The notes beneath the pieces were generated by a model, which was given only the letters and a program-made list of their open reading frames with translations, searched no databases and was not told the origin of the DNA. The position numbers were made by a program, and so were the translations under genes. From Paenarthrobacter sp. PH39-S1 (lineage in GTDB: Bacteria; Actinomycetota; Actinomycetes; Actinomycetales; Micrococcaceae): 64,000 bases of DNA. The DNA lies in assembly GCF_030063245.1 (NCBI RefSeq), contig NZ_JASISR010000006.1, positions 1 through 64,000 on the forward strand, read 5' to 3'. Below are positions 17,309 to 24,827 of the stretch, piece by piece. The stretch's first letter is position 1. Every line of letters starts with the position of its first letter.

Positions 17309-17419
17309 GGAACCGCACGGGAAGCACGGCGGAACGCCTTGGGAACCGCGGCGGAACCGCAGGGAACCCCAGCGAACCCCAGGGAAGCGCACGGGAACCA
17401 CAGCGGAACTGCACGGGAG
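17309..17419. repeat. Eleven GGAA boxes at 10-11-bp spacing
   Basis: In the gap between the divergent PDZ protease and zinc protease genes, GGAA (mostly GGGAAC or CGGAAC) starts at 17309, 17320, 17331, 17342, 17353, 17363, 17383, 17394 and 17405. CGAA at 17373 and GGAG at 17416 fill the same register. Steps are 10 or 11 bp throughout, matching the helical repeat. The units are degenerate, with C/G-rich filler. It is either a minisatellite or a phased protein-binding array; neither frame through it looks coding. Confidence 0.75.
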
Positions 17420-17548
17420 CGCGGCGCCGTTCCGCCGTCGTCGTACTGGGCTTTGCCGGTAGCGAACGGTGGACGCGGCGGGCAGACAAGGAACCGGGGC
17501 GGCGGTAACGTGAAGTTAAGAAGTAAATCCACCAAGGAACGGCCGCAG

Positions 17549-19123
17549 ATGACTTCGAACCCAGCAGATAACGACGACGAAACACCGAAGGACCCGCTGT
17601 CCGAAATGCTGGCCAATCTGATGGGCGGCCAAGGCATCGAGGGCTTTGATCCGGCGGCGCTGGCCAAAGCCGCCGGTCTCCCGGACGATCCGAACGTCCT
17701 TTCCCAACTCTTCGCCCAGGTTCAGGCGATGATGAGCAATCAGAGTGATGAACCCGTGAACTGGCAACTGGCTCACGACAACGCGCGGCAGGCCGTGGCC
17801 GGCGGGGATCCGTCGGTGACAGCGGCACAGTCCCGCGAAGTCGACGAGGCGCTGCGGCTGGCGGAGCTGTGGCTTGATCCGGTCACAGACCTGCCGAGCA
17901 CAGGCCTGATTGGGCGGGCATGGTCGCGGGCGGAATGGGTGGAAGAGACGCTCGGCACGTGGAAGCGCCTCACGGAGCCGGTGGCCAACAGTATTGCTTT
18001 CGCCCTCTCCAGCACCCTCGGCGAACAGCTGCCGGAGGAAATGAAGTCCATGATGGGCGGCGCGTCCTCGATGCTGCAGAACATGGGCGGGGCGCTCTTT
18101 GGCATGCAGCTGGGTCAAGCCGTGGGTGCGCTGGCGCGTGAGGTGGTCAGTTCGACCGACATCGGCGTGCCACTTGCGGATCTGCAGATGGCACTGCTTC
18201 CGGCCAACGTTGCCGCCTTCGGTGCCGGGCTGGACCTGCCGGAACGGGATGTGCGGCTGTTCCTGGCGGTGCGCGAGGCGGCGCATGCCCGGCTCTTTGT
18301 CCAGGTTCCGTGGTTGCGCGGACACCTGCTGGGGGCGATCGAATCGTATGCCCGCGGAATTCACATCGACATGTCCCGGATGGAGGAATTGGCACGCGAC
18401 CTCGATCCCAGTAACCCGGAAGGCATTCAGGCCGCTCTGTCCGAGGGCGTTTTCATGCCGCAGCGCACTCCGGAGCAAGATGCGGCTCTGGCCAAGCTGG
18501 AAACGGCGCTGGCCCTCGTTGAAGGATGGGTGGACGAGCTCAGCTTCGAAGCGGCCAGCAACCTTCCCTCCGCCGCGGCGCTGCGTGAAACCGTGCGCCG
18601 CCGCCGGGCAACGGGCGGTCCGGCAGAGCACGCCTTCGGCGCTCTGGTGGGACTGGAGCTGCGTCCGCGGCGGCTGCGCGAAGCCGCTACGCTCTGGGCT
18701 GCGTTGAAGGAACAACGCGGAATCGCCGGCCGTGACGCGATCTGGCAACATCCGGATCTGCTGCCGACCGCTGAAGATCTCGACGACCCTTCGGGTTTCG
18801 GCGAACGCCGGAAGCTGCTGGATGCCTCCGATTCCGACGTCGACGCCGCACTGCAGAAGCTGCTCGCCGGGGACTTTGAACAAAGTGCCGACGCAGCGGC
18901 GCAGGACACGCCCCCGGAGCAGGGCGAACAGGCAGCGGACACTACGGATACCGGGGAATCGGGCAGTACCGAGCCGGGCAGTACCGAGCCGGGCAGTACC
19001 GAGCCGGGCAGTACCGAGCCGGGCAGTACCGAGCCGGGCAGTACCGAGCCGGGCAGTACCGAGCCGGGCAGTACCGAGCCGGGCAGTACCGAGCCGGATG
19101 AAGGTCCGCGCCCGCAGATTTAG
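17549..19123 (+). CDS. Zinc-dependent metalloprotease-like protein (DUF2342/TIGR03624)
   Basis: 524 residues. The family core spans about 90-450 and contains V-R-E-A-A-H-A-R-L-F (Glu243, His246), the family's variant of a zinc-helix motif, then L-V-E-G-W-V-D near 330. The TIGR03624 family is annotated as a putative hydrolase or coenzyme F420 biosynthesis-associated protein; the function is not established. The ATG at 17549 follows AAGGAAC. The N-terminal 40 residues are acidic and proline-containing. The C-terminal tail consists of nine perfect G-S-T-E-P repeats (see 18961-19095). It is divergent from the PDZ protease, as in mycobacteria (Rv3195 opposite Rv3194c). Confidence 0.88.
   Translation: MTSNPADNDDETPKDPLSEMLANLMGGQGIEGFDPAALAKAAGLPDDPNVLSQLFAQVQAMMSNQSDEPVNWQLAHDNARQAVAGGDPSVTAAQSREVDEALRLAELWLDPVTDLPSTGLIGRAWSRAEWVEETLGTWKRLTEPVANSIAFALSSTLGEQLPEEMKSMMGGASSMLQNMGGALFGMQLGQAVGALAREVVSSTDIGVPLADLQMALLPANVAAFGAGLDLPERDVRLFLAVREAAHARLFVQVPWLRGHLLGAIESYARGIHIDMSRMEELARDLDPSNPEGIQAALSEGVFMPQRTPEQDAALAKLETALALVEGWVDELSFEAASNLPSAAALRETVRRRRATGGPAEHAFGALVGLELRPRRLREAATLWAALKEQRGIAGRDAIWQHPDLLPTAEDLDDPSGFGERRKLLDASDSDVDAALQKLLAGDFEQSADAAAQDTPPEQGEQAADTTDTGESGSTEPGSTEPGSTEPGSTEPGSTEPGSTEPGSTEPGSTEPGSTEPDEGPRPQI
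18961..19095 (+). repeat. Nine perfect 15-bp tandem repeats (GSTEP codons)
   Basis: GGGCAGTACCGAGCC is repeated nine times without a single difference, in frame at the end of the zinc protease gene, encoding G-S-T-E-P nine times. All six frames stay open across it. Perfect identity implies recent expansion by slippage or unequal recombination. Confidence 0.97.
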
Positions 19124-19397
19124 CCCGCGGCCGTCCTCGGCGGCGAAGGCCATGCCCTGCAGTGAACTGGCTGACAGCTTCGCCCGCAGACGAATCCGGC
19201 TGCCGCCATAGCGCGGCAGGTAAGGTCATGCGCGGCCGACGATGCAGACCGGCCGGGAGTTACCGGCTGGCGGATTCGAATGCCGGTTGGCTGACAGCCA
19301 CCGCCCGACAAAATCGAATCCGACCCAGCAGGCAAACGAATACGCTCCGGCGCTGCTGGCGCCGGTTCCATCCTTGCTGGGCTTCACCGCTGTAGGC

Positions 19398-20042
19398 CTA
19401 CCCATCGCCACCCGACTCCGTACAGGCTTCGCCCTCATCGCCTGTCCCGCCCGGCTGCAGACCGCGGGATGTTGCGTAGGCGACGCCGTCGAGGAATGCC
19501 TTGGCGCGTTCCAGCTGCGGGTACCCCTGCAGCAGTGCCCAGAATGCCGGTCCGTGGGAAGCCACCAGCAGATGTGACAGCTCGTGCAGGAGCACATAGT
19601 CGAGCACCCAGCCGGGCATCCCGCGCACCTTGTCCGACAAGCGGATGGTCCGCTCTGCGGGGGTTGCGGATCCCCAGCGCGAATTCTGGTTGGTAACCCA
19701 ACGGACGGTGGCCGGAATCGCCTTGCCCTCCAGGTACCGGCCGGAAAGCTCTGCGGCGCGTGCCATCAGCTCCCCGTCGGACCCGCCTCGGCGTTTTTTG
19801 AAGGTGCCGTTCCCGGCTTCCCCGGGCGCTCCGGGAGCGTAGCCTTTGGCGTCCAGCTTGGCCAGCATCTTGGCGACCCACTGCCGTTCCTGGGCCATGC
19901 TGAAATGCGCGGGAATTGCCACCACGGCTGTCCCGCCCTCCCAAAATGCGGCCACGGTGCGCCGGCGCCGGGCCGACCTCCGGACAAGCACCGGTGCACC
20001 GCCGGCAGTGAGATGGGGAACGGGTGTCCGGTCAGAAGGCAT
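19398..20042 (-). CDS. YgjP-like (DUF45) metallopeptidase
   Basis: 214 residues with the zinc motif His153-Glu154-L-S-His157 and a downstream His163 in A-S-H-G-P-A-F-W, plus the upstream R-W-G-S segment typical of the YgjP/DUF45 family. These are predicted cytosolic zinc peptidases of unknown substrate. The Gly/Glu-rich C-terminal tail looks disordered. It is convergent with the zinc metalloprotease gene and divergent from the ThiF-like gene. The 260 bp before its stop (19134-19397) contain no gene; a loosely repeated GGCTGACAGC occurs there twice. Confidence 0.88.
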   Translation of the reverse strand: MPSDRTPVPHLTAGGAPVLVRRSARRRRTVAAFWEGGTAVVAIPAHFSMAQERQWVAKMLAKLDAKGYAPGAPGEAGNGTFKKRRGGSDGELMARAAELSGRYLEGKAIPATVRWVTNQNSRWGSATPAERTIRLSDKVRGMPGWVLDYVLLHELSHLLVASHGPAFWALLQGYPQLERAKAFLDGVAYATSRGLQPGGTGDEGEACTESGGDG

Positions 20043-20092
20043 ACTCCGACGTTACAACCCGCGGCTGACAACATTCCATTCGGCTCCGCCCC

Positions 20093-20119
20093 TGTGGATA
20101 GCTCCGCGCCTGTGGATAA
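20093..20119 (+). promoter_or_regulatory. Two DnaA-box-like sequences
   Basis: TGTGGATAG (20093) and TGTGGATAA (20111) match the DnaA-box core within the divergent promoter region of the YgjP-like and ThiF-like genes. Two boxes are too few for an origin, and no dnaA or dnaN is near. Chance occurrence or DnaA titration/regulation are both possible. Confidence 0.25.
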
Positions 20120-20207
20120 CCGCACGGCGGCCGCCGTGCTGTGCCACGATCGTGCTATCCGGATGGCACACGGCTCCTCCGGTCCCCGTCGGAACGCCGG
20201 AGGAATC

Positions 20208-21416
20208 ATGAAAATCAATCCCGGTCTGCGGGTCGTTTCCAGAGACAGCCATATGCTGCAGGTCGGCTTGGGACCCGGCGGCGTTATTCTCGAAGGCCTC
20301 ACCCCCGCAGACAGTGCCTTTATCCGGCTGCTGCGCGAGGGCACCGGCAGCACAACGGTGGCGGACACCGCGGCCCGGGCACGGCTCGCCACACCCCGGG
20401 CACAACAGATCATCGGTTCGCTGTCCACCGTGCTGTTCGACGACACGGTTCCCCTGGCGCCGCCAGGTTTCCGGGGGGAGCGGCTCGCCGGAGATGCCGC
20501 CCTGGCCGCCGCCGTCTACGGCTCCGCGGCCCTGCGTCCGCTGGCCGGACGCGGAAACGCTGTACTGCGGATTATTGGTCTGGGGCGAACCGGTGCAGCC
20601 CTGGCGCAGGGGCTGGTGGGAGCCGGCGTCGGCACCATTTTGCTTGAGGACGCGGCGCCGGTGGCGCCGGCGGATATCGGACCGGGAGCCTACAGGCTGA
20701 CCGATATCGGAATGAACCGCGCGGCAGCGCTCCGACGTCAGCTCTTGAGCCTGGACCCCGGCTGCCAGTCACACGTTGTCCGCTCGATGCAGAACGGCGG
20801 TTCGGACTTCCAGACCCTCGATCTGGTGATTTACGCGGGGCATGACGCCGTCGACCCGGCAGCCTCGGCCCAATTGATGAGCCGCGACCAACCGCATCTG
20901 ATCGTGCTGCAGCGCGAACAGGATGCCACCGTGGGACCGCTGGTGATTCCAGGTGAGACAGCGTGCGGTGAATGCGTGGAACGGCACCGCGCCGTGGCAG
21001 ACCCGCAATGGCCGCAGATCTGTGGGCAGTTGACGGACCCCGCCACACGCAGTCAGGCGACAGCTGTGGAGGAGAGTTCGATGGCATTGTGCGCCGCCGG
21101 TTCTGCGGCGCGCCAGGCCCTGCTCTATCTGGACTGCATCAACCGCCCCGCTAGTTGGTCTGCCGTGCTGACGCTGCGTGCCTCAGATGGTGCGTGGCTG
21201 CAGCGCAGCTATCCCCCGCATCCGGAATGCGGCTGCCAGTTCCAACGCCAGCTCCAGACCAACGGCCGGCCCGCACCCGGGAGCGATCGTGTCGGCATCA
21301 GCGCACGTGCCACGGGATCCGAAGACAGCGCCAGTATGTTGGCGTCCCCGACTCGGTGGCGGGACCATCAGCTGGAAGCGTCCGTCGTCAGAATTTCGAG
21401 GATCGATGCACCATAG
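20208..21416 (+). CDS. ThiF/E1-like protein, stand-alone
   Basis: 402 residues. A winged-helix-like N-terminal part (about 1-110) precedes an E1-type nucleotide fold with G-L-G-R-T-G at 124-129. Cys253 and Cys256 (A-C-G-E-C) and Cys341/Cys343 (E-C-G-C) form a probable structural zinc site as in ThiF/MoeB. The usual adenylation arginine and catalytic cysteine region is not clearly conserved. Similar proteins are annotated as TOMM leader-binding proteins, but no precursor peptide, YcaO or dehydrogenase is nearby. The start follows GGAGGAATC. The 3' end overlaps the convergent uvrD2 by 49 bp. It is a conserved actinobacterial neighbour of uvrD2; the role is unknown. Confidence 0.75.
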   Translation: MKINPGLRVVSRDSHMLQVGLGPGGVILEGLTPADSAFIRLLREGTGSTTVADTAARARLATPRAQQIIGSLSTVLFDDTVPLAPPGFRGERLAGDAALAAAVYGSAALRPLAGRGNAVLRIIGLGRTGAALAQGLVGAGVGTILLEDAAPVAPADIGPGAYRLTDIGMNRAAALRRQLLSLDPGCQSHVVRSMQNGGSDFQTLDLVIYAGHDAVDPAASAQLMSRDQPHLIVLQREQDATVGPLVIPGETACGECVERHRAVADPQWPQICGQLTDPATRSQATAVEESSMALCAAGSAARQALLYLDCINRPASWSAVLTLRASDGAWLQRSYPPHPECGCQFQRQLQTNGRPAPGSDRVGISARATGSEDSASMLASPTRWRDHQLEASVVRISRIDAP

Positions 21417-23524
21417 CGTTCCAGTTTTGCCGGGCCCACACCAGGGAGCCCGGCGAGCTCGTCCACGGACTGCGGCCGTGCCTCCGCGATGGCCACCAGC
21501 GTTGCGTCGGTGAAGACGACGAAGGCCGGAACCTCGGCCTGCTTGGCCTCCAACAGCCGCCATTGGCGGAGCGCGTCAAACGTTGCCTCCTCATAGCTGG
21601 GCGGGCAGTCCGCGCAGCGGCCCACCTTGCGTTCCCCGCCGGAGGAAAGCATCTTGCCGCAGATCCGGCAGGTCGATGGAGAAGCGGATTTTCTGCTCTT
21701 CCGGGGCGCCTGGCTCGACGCCGAAACTGTACCCGAGCTCCCCGGCCGGCGTGCGGAATTGGGCCGCAGCCCGTCCAGGAAGCGGGATGGCTTGCGGTTC
21801 GCCCGGCCCCCCGGCGTCCGGGCGGTCGACCAGGAAAGCGCCAGGAATTCCCGGGCCCGGGTGATCCCCACGTACAGCAGACGGCGTTCCTCATCAATCG
21901 TCTCCGCGGTGTCCGCGAACGAGATCGGCATCAGCCCCTCGCTCAAACCGACCAGGAACACCGCATCCCATTCCAGCCCCTTCGCGGCGTGCAGCGACGC
22001 CAGCGTCACGCCTTGGACCGTGGGAGCGTACTGGGCGACGGACCGTTCCTGCAGTTCCATCACAAAGTCGGCCAGACTGAAGCCACCCTCGGCGGACCCG
22101 CGGACGGCCACCAGCTCATCGGCCAGCGCCACCAGCGCGGCGAGGGATTCCCAGCGTTCCCGGACGGCGCCGCCGGTCTGTGGGGCATCATGGGTGTAGC
22201 CGAGGGTGGCCAGCACGTCCCGGACCAGCTGCCCCACCGGCTCATTCTCGGCCGCACGGGAGGCCGCCCGGAGCTGGAGAATGCCGTCCCGGACTTCCTT
22301 GCGGGCAAAGAAACGTTCACCGCCGCGCAACTGGTAGCCGACGCCGACGGAGGCCAGTGCCTGCTCATAGGCCTGTGACTGCCCGTTGGTCCGGAACAGC
22401 ACCGCGATTCCACTGGCCCGTGTCCCGTTGTCAATGAGCACCTTGATGCGGGCCGCTACGGCGGCGGCCTCGGCCTCGTCGTCGCTGCATTCGACAAATT
22501 CCGGTACCGGACCCTCTTGCCGCTGCGCCACTAGGCGCAGCGGAGCAGACCAGCCGGCGTCGGCCACAGGGCCGGCGCTCCGCCGAGCCGACAGCAGGGA
22601 ATTCGCCAGCTGCACGACCTGCGGCGTTGACCGGTAGTCCCTGACCAGCTTGACCAGCTGCGCCTTGGGATAGCGGGCGGGAAAGTTCAGCAGATGCCGC
22701 GAAGTGGCGCCGGTGAAGGAGTAGATGGTCTGGCTGGCATCGCCGACGACGCATAAGTCCTCTCGGCCGCCCAGCCACAGGTCCAGCATGCGCTGCTGCA
22801 GCGGCGAAACGTCCTGGTACTCGTCCACGACAAAGTGCCGGTATTGCTCCCGAACGGTGGCAGCGACGCGTGGATCCTCCTGCAGGATACCCACCGTGAT
22901 CAGCAGAACATCCTCAAAGTCAATCACGTTCCGGTCCGTCTTTACGTCCTCATAGGCCTGAAAAAGACGGCCGACGGCGGTCCGGTCCAGCCCGCCGGGT
23001 TCGCCGCGGTCCTGTGCCTGCGTCAGGTACGTCTCCGGGGTAAGCATGGAAACCTTTGCCCACTCAATCTCGGCGGCAAGGTCACGGATAGAGGCACGGT
23101 CCGAGGACAGCCGCAACCGGCGGGCAGCCTCGGCAATGAGCTGCGCCTTATGATCCAGCAGGCCGGGGATGGCCCCGCCGACGGCTTGGGGCCAGAAAAA
23201 CTGCAGTTGCCGCAGCGCGGCGGCGTGGAAGGTCCGGGCCTGGACGCTGCCGACGCCGAGGTCGCGAAGGCGGGTCCGCATTTGCGCCGCGGCCCGCGCG
23301 GTGAAGGTCACGGCGAGCAGCCGCTGCGGGTTGTACACGCCGCTATGGACTCCGTAGGCAATCCGGTGCGTGATGGCCCGGGTCTTGCCGGTGCCGGCAC
23401 CGGCCAGGACACACATCGGCCCGGTCAGCGTTGTCGCTACGGTGCGCTGTTCGTCGTCGAGCCCGGCCAGGATTCGTTCCTCGAGGGTGCGCTCGTCGAT
23501 GACGGGCGTTGCTTCATCCGTCAT
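21368..23524 (-). CDS. uvrD2: UvrD2-type ATP-dependent DNA helicase
   Basis: 718 residues. The superfamily 1A helicase shows Walker A A-G-A-G-T-G-K-T (41-48), V-V-D-E-Y-Q-D-V (motif II), G-D-A-S-Q-T-I-Y (III) and L-H-A-A-K-G-L-E-W (V). The motor is followed by a four-cysteine cluster C-R-I-C ... C-A-D-C (about 605-630) and a C-terminal HRDC domain (about 640-718). This architecture defines actinobacterial UvrD2 (Rv3198c), a 3'-5' helicase in DNA repair, essential in mycobacteria. The start at 23524 (M-T-D-E-A-T-P) overlaps the nudC stop by four bases (ATGA), so the two are translationally coupled. Confidence 0.95.
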   Translation of the reverse strand: MTDEATPVIDERTLEERILAGLDDEQRTVATTLTGPMCVLAGAGTGKTRAITHRIAYGVHSGVYNPQRLLAVTFTARAAAQMRTRLRDLGVGSVQARTFHAAALRQLQFFWPQAVGGAIPGLLDHKAQLIAEAARRLRLSSDRASIRDLAAEIEWAKVSMLTPETYLTQAQDRGEPGGLDRTAVGRLFQAYEDVKTDRNVIDFEDVLLITVGILQEDPRVAATVREQYRHFVVDEYQDVSPLQQRMLDLWLGGREDLCVVGDASQTIYSFTGATSRHLLNFPARYPKAQLVKLVRDYRSTPQVVQLANSLLSARRSAGPVADAGWSAPLRLVAQRQEGPVPEFVECSDDEAEAAAVAARIKVLIDNGTRASGIAVLFRTNGQSQAYEQALASVGVGYQLRGGERFFARKEVRDGILQLRAASRAAENEPVGQLVRDVLATLGYTHDAPQTGGAVRERWESLAALVALADELVAVRGSAEGGFSLADFVMELQERSVAQYAPTVQGVTLASLHAAKGLEWDAVFLVGLSEGLMPISFADTAETIDEERRLLYVGITRAREFLALSWSTARTPGGRANRKPSRFLDGLRPNSARRPGSSGTVSASSQAPRKSRKSASPSTCRICGKMLSSGGERKVGRCADCPPSYEEATFDALRQWRLLEAKQAEVPAFVVFTDATLVAIAEARPQSVDELAGLPGVGPAKLERYGASILEILTTDASS

Positions 23525-24675
23525 GCGCCGGACGCCTTGCCTTCGGCGTGCTCCCGCTGCATGGCGCTCTTCGGTTGGACGGCCGGCACCGGTGTCCCTG
23601 CGGCGTCCTGGATCGGGCCACCGTACCAATGCTCGATCAGCGCCCTGGCAATGGAGGTACGGGTCGAAATCACCACCTCGCCAGCGGTGACCGCCTGCTG
23701 GATTTCGGCCCTGCTGAACCAGCGGGCGCGGCTGATTTCCACCCCGTCCGGCGTTGCCACCGTATCCTCGGTTTGGGCGGTGAATCCGAGCATCAGCGAG
23801 GCGGGAAAGGGCCAGCCCTGTGAGCCGAGGTACCGGGGGCTATGCAGCCGGACACCGACCTCCTCTGCGATCTCCCGCACCACTGCCTGCTCCAGCGACT
23901 CACCGGGCTCGACGAATCCTGCGAGGGTCGAGTAGCGGTTTGTCTCCCAGCTGCTCCCGCCGCCCAGCAGAATGCGGTCATCCGGGCCGACCACGGCGAC
24001 AATAATGGCCGGATCGATGCGGGGAAAGTGCTCCGAATTATCCGCCGGGCAGCGGCGCACCCAGCCGGCCACCTCGATCTCAGTAGCCGTGCCACACAGC
24101 GGACAGTGCTGATGGGTCCGGTGCCAATTGGTGATGGCGCTCGCCTCGATGAAGATGCCGGCATCCGCGGCTGGCAGGTTCAGGGCAACCTCACGGTACC
24201 CCGCCAGCCGGCTGCCCTCCGGAGCTTGGGTCAGCGCCTCCCCGGAGGCATCGTCGGGCAGCACCACGACCAGGACGTCGGTGCCCAACGCCAGCTGCCC
24301 ATACCTCAGCGGAGCGCCGACCGGCGGTACCTTGGCCGATACGTTGGACTGCGCGTTGACCAGTGCGTTGACCGGCATATCGCCCCCCGCATGCTCCGCG
24401 GGGAGCTCCGCAGGGAACGCGGCGGGGAGCGCTGCGCCGTCGTCTGCCGCCGCCGTCGTCCGTCCCAAATAGACGGTCAGCTCGGGGGCCGGAAGCTCAT
24501 TTGGATCCAAAAAAACAATGCTGTCCTGATGGACGAGGGCTCTTCCGCCGATCAGCACCATACATTTTCCCTCCCGGCGGCCCAGCAACTCCTCCAGAAA
24601 ACCAGGCGCCGACCGGCGACCGCAGGCCCGGTCCAGGACGGATTCGGCCCACGGCAACGGTTCGGTTTGGATCAT
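23521..24675 (-). CDS. nudC: NAD+ diphosphatase (NudC)
   Basis: 384 residues. It hydrolyses NAD(H) to NMN(H) and AMP and can remove NAD caps from RNA. The zinc ribbon C-P-L-C-G ... C-P-A-D precedes the Nudix box G-F-V-E-P-G-E-S-L-E-Q-A-V-V-R-E-I-A-E-E-V-G, with the NudC-specific S-Q-P-W-P-F-P-x-S motif seen as S-Q-G-W-P-F-P-A-S. The glutamine-to-glycine change within this motif is mild. An alanine/proline insertion (about 80-95) comes from a 12-bp repeat. It precedes and overlaps uvrD2, as in mycobacteria (Rv3199c-Rv3198c). Confidence 0.93.
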   Translation of the reverse strand: MIQTEPLPWAESVLDRACGRRSAPGFLEELLGRREGKCMVLIGGRALVHQDSIVFLDPNELPAPELTVYLGRTTAAADDGAALPAAFPAELPAEHAGGDMPVNALVNAQSNVSAKVPPVGAPLRYGQLALGTDVLVVVLPDDASGEALTQAPEGSRLAGYREVALNLPAADAGIFIEASAITNWHRTHQHCPLCGTATEIEVAGWVRRCPADNSEHFPRIDPAIIVAVVGPDDRILLGGGSSWETNRYSTLAGFVEPGESLEQAVVREIAEEVGVRLHSPRYLGSQGWPFPASLMLGFTAQTEDTVATPDGVEISRARWFSRAEIQQAVTAGEVVISTRTSIARALIEHWYGGPIQDAAGTPVPAVQPKSAMQREHAEGKASGA

Positions 24676-24827
24676 AGATCTACCGTACGCAGTTGCACAG
24701 ACAATTCACATTCCCGACCGGCTCCGCGCCGGCAAAAATCGTGTGGGAAGAATAACGGATCACGCGACTCGCCGTGCCGCAACAGTGTGTTCCCCGCCTG
24801 TCCGCCTACGGTGGAGAGGTGAGACGA

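Noticed and set aside
17516-19153. 545-codon minus-strand frame opposite the zinc protease
   Set aside because: A high-GC antisense shadow prolonged by the 15-bp repeats, which leave all frames open; no motif.
19584-20207. Long in-frame extension of the ThiF-like gene
   Set aside because: It is antisense to the YgjP-like peptidase; GGAGGAATC directly before 20208 marks the true start.
20208-21416. Thiazole/oxazole-modified peptide cluster
   Set aside because: Only the ThiF-like gene is present; no precursor, YcaO or flavin dehydrogenase nearby.
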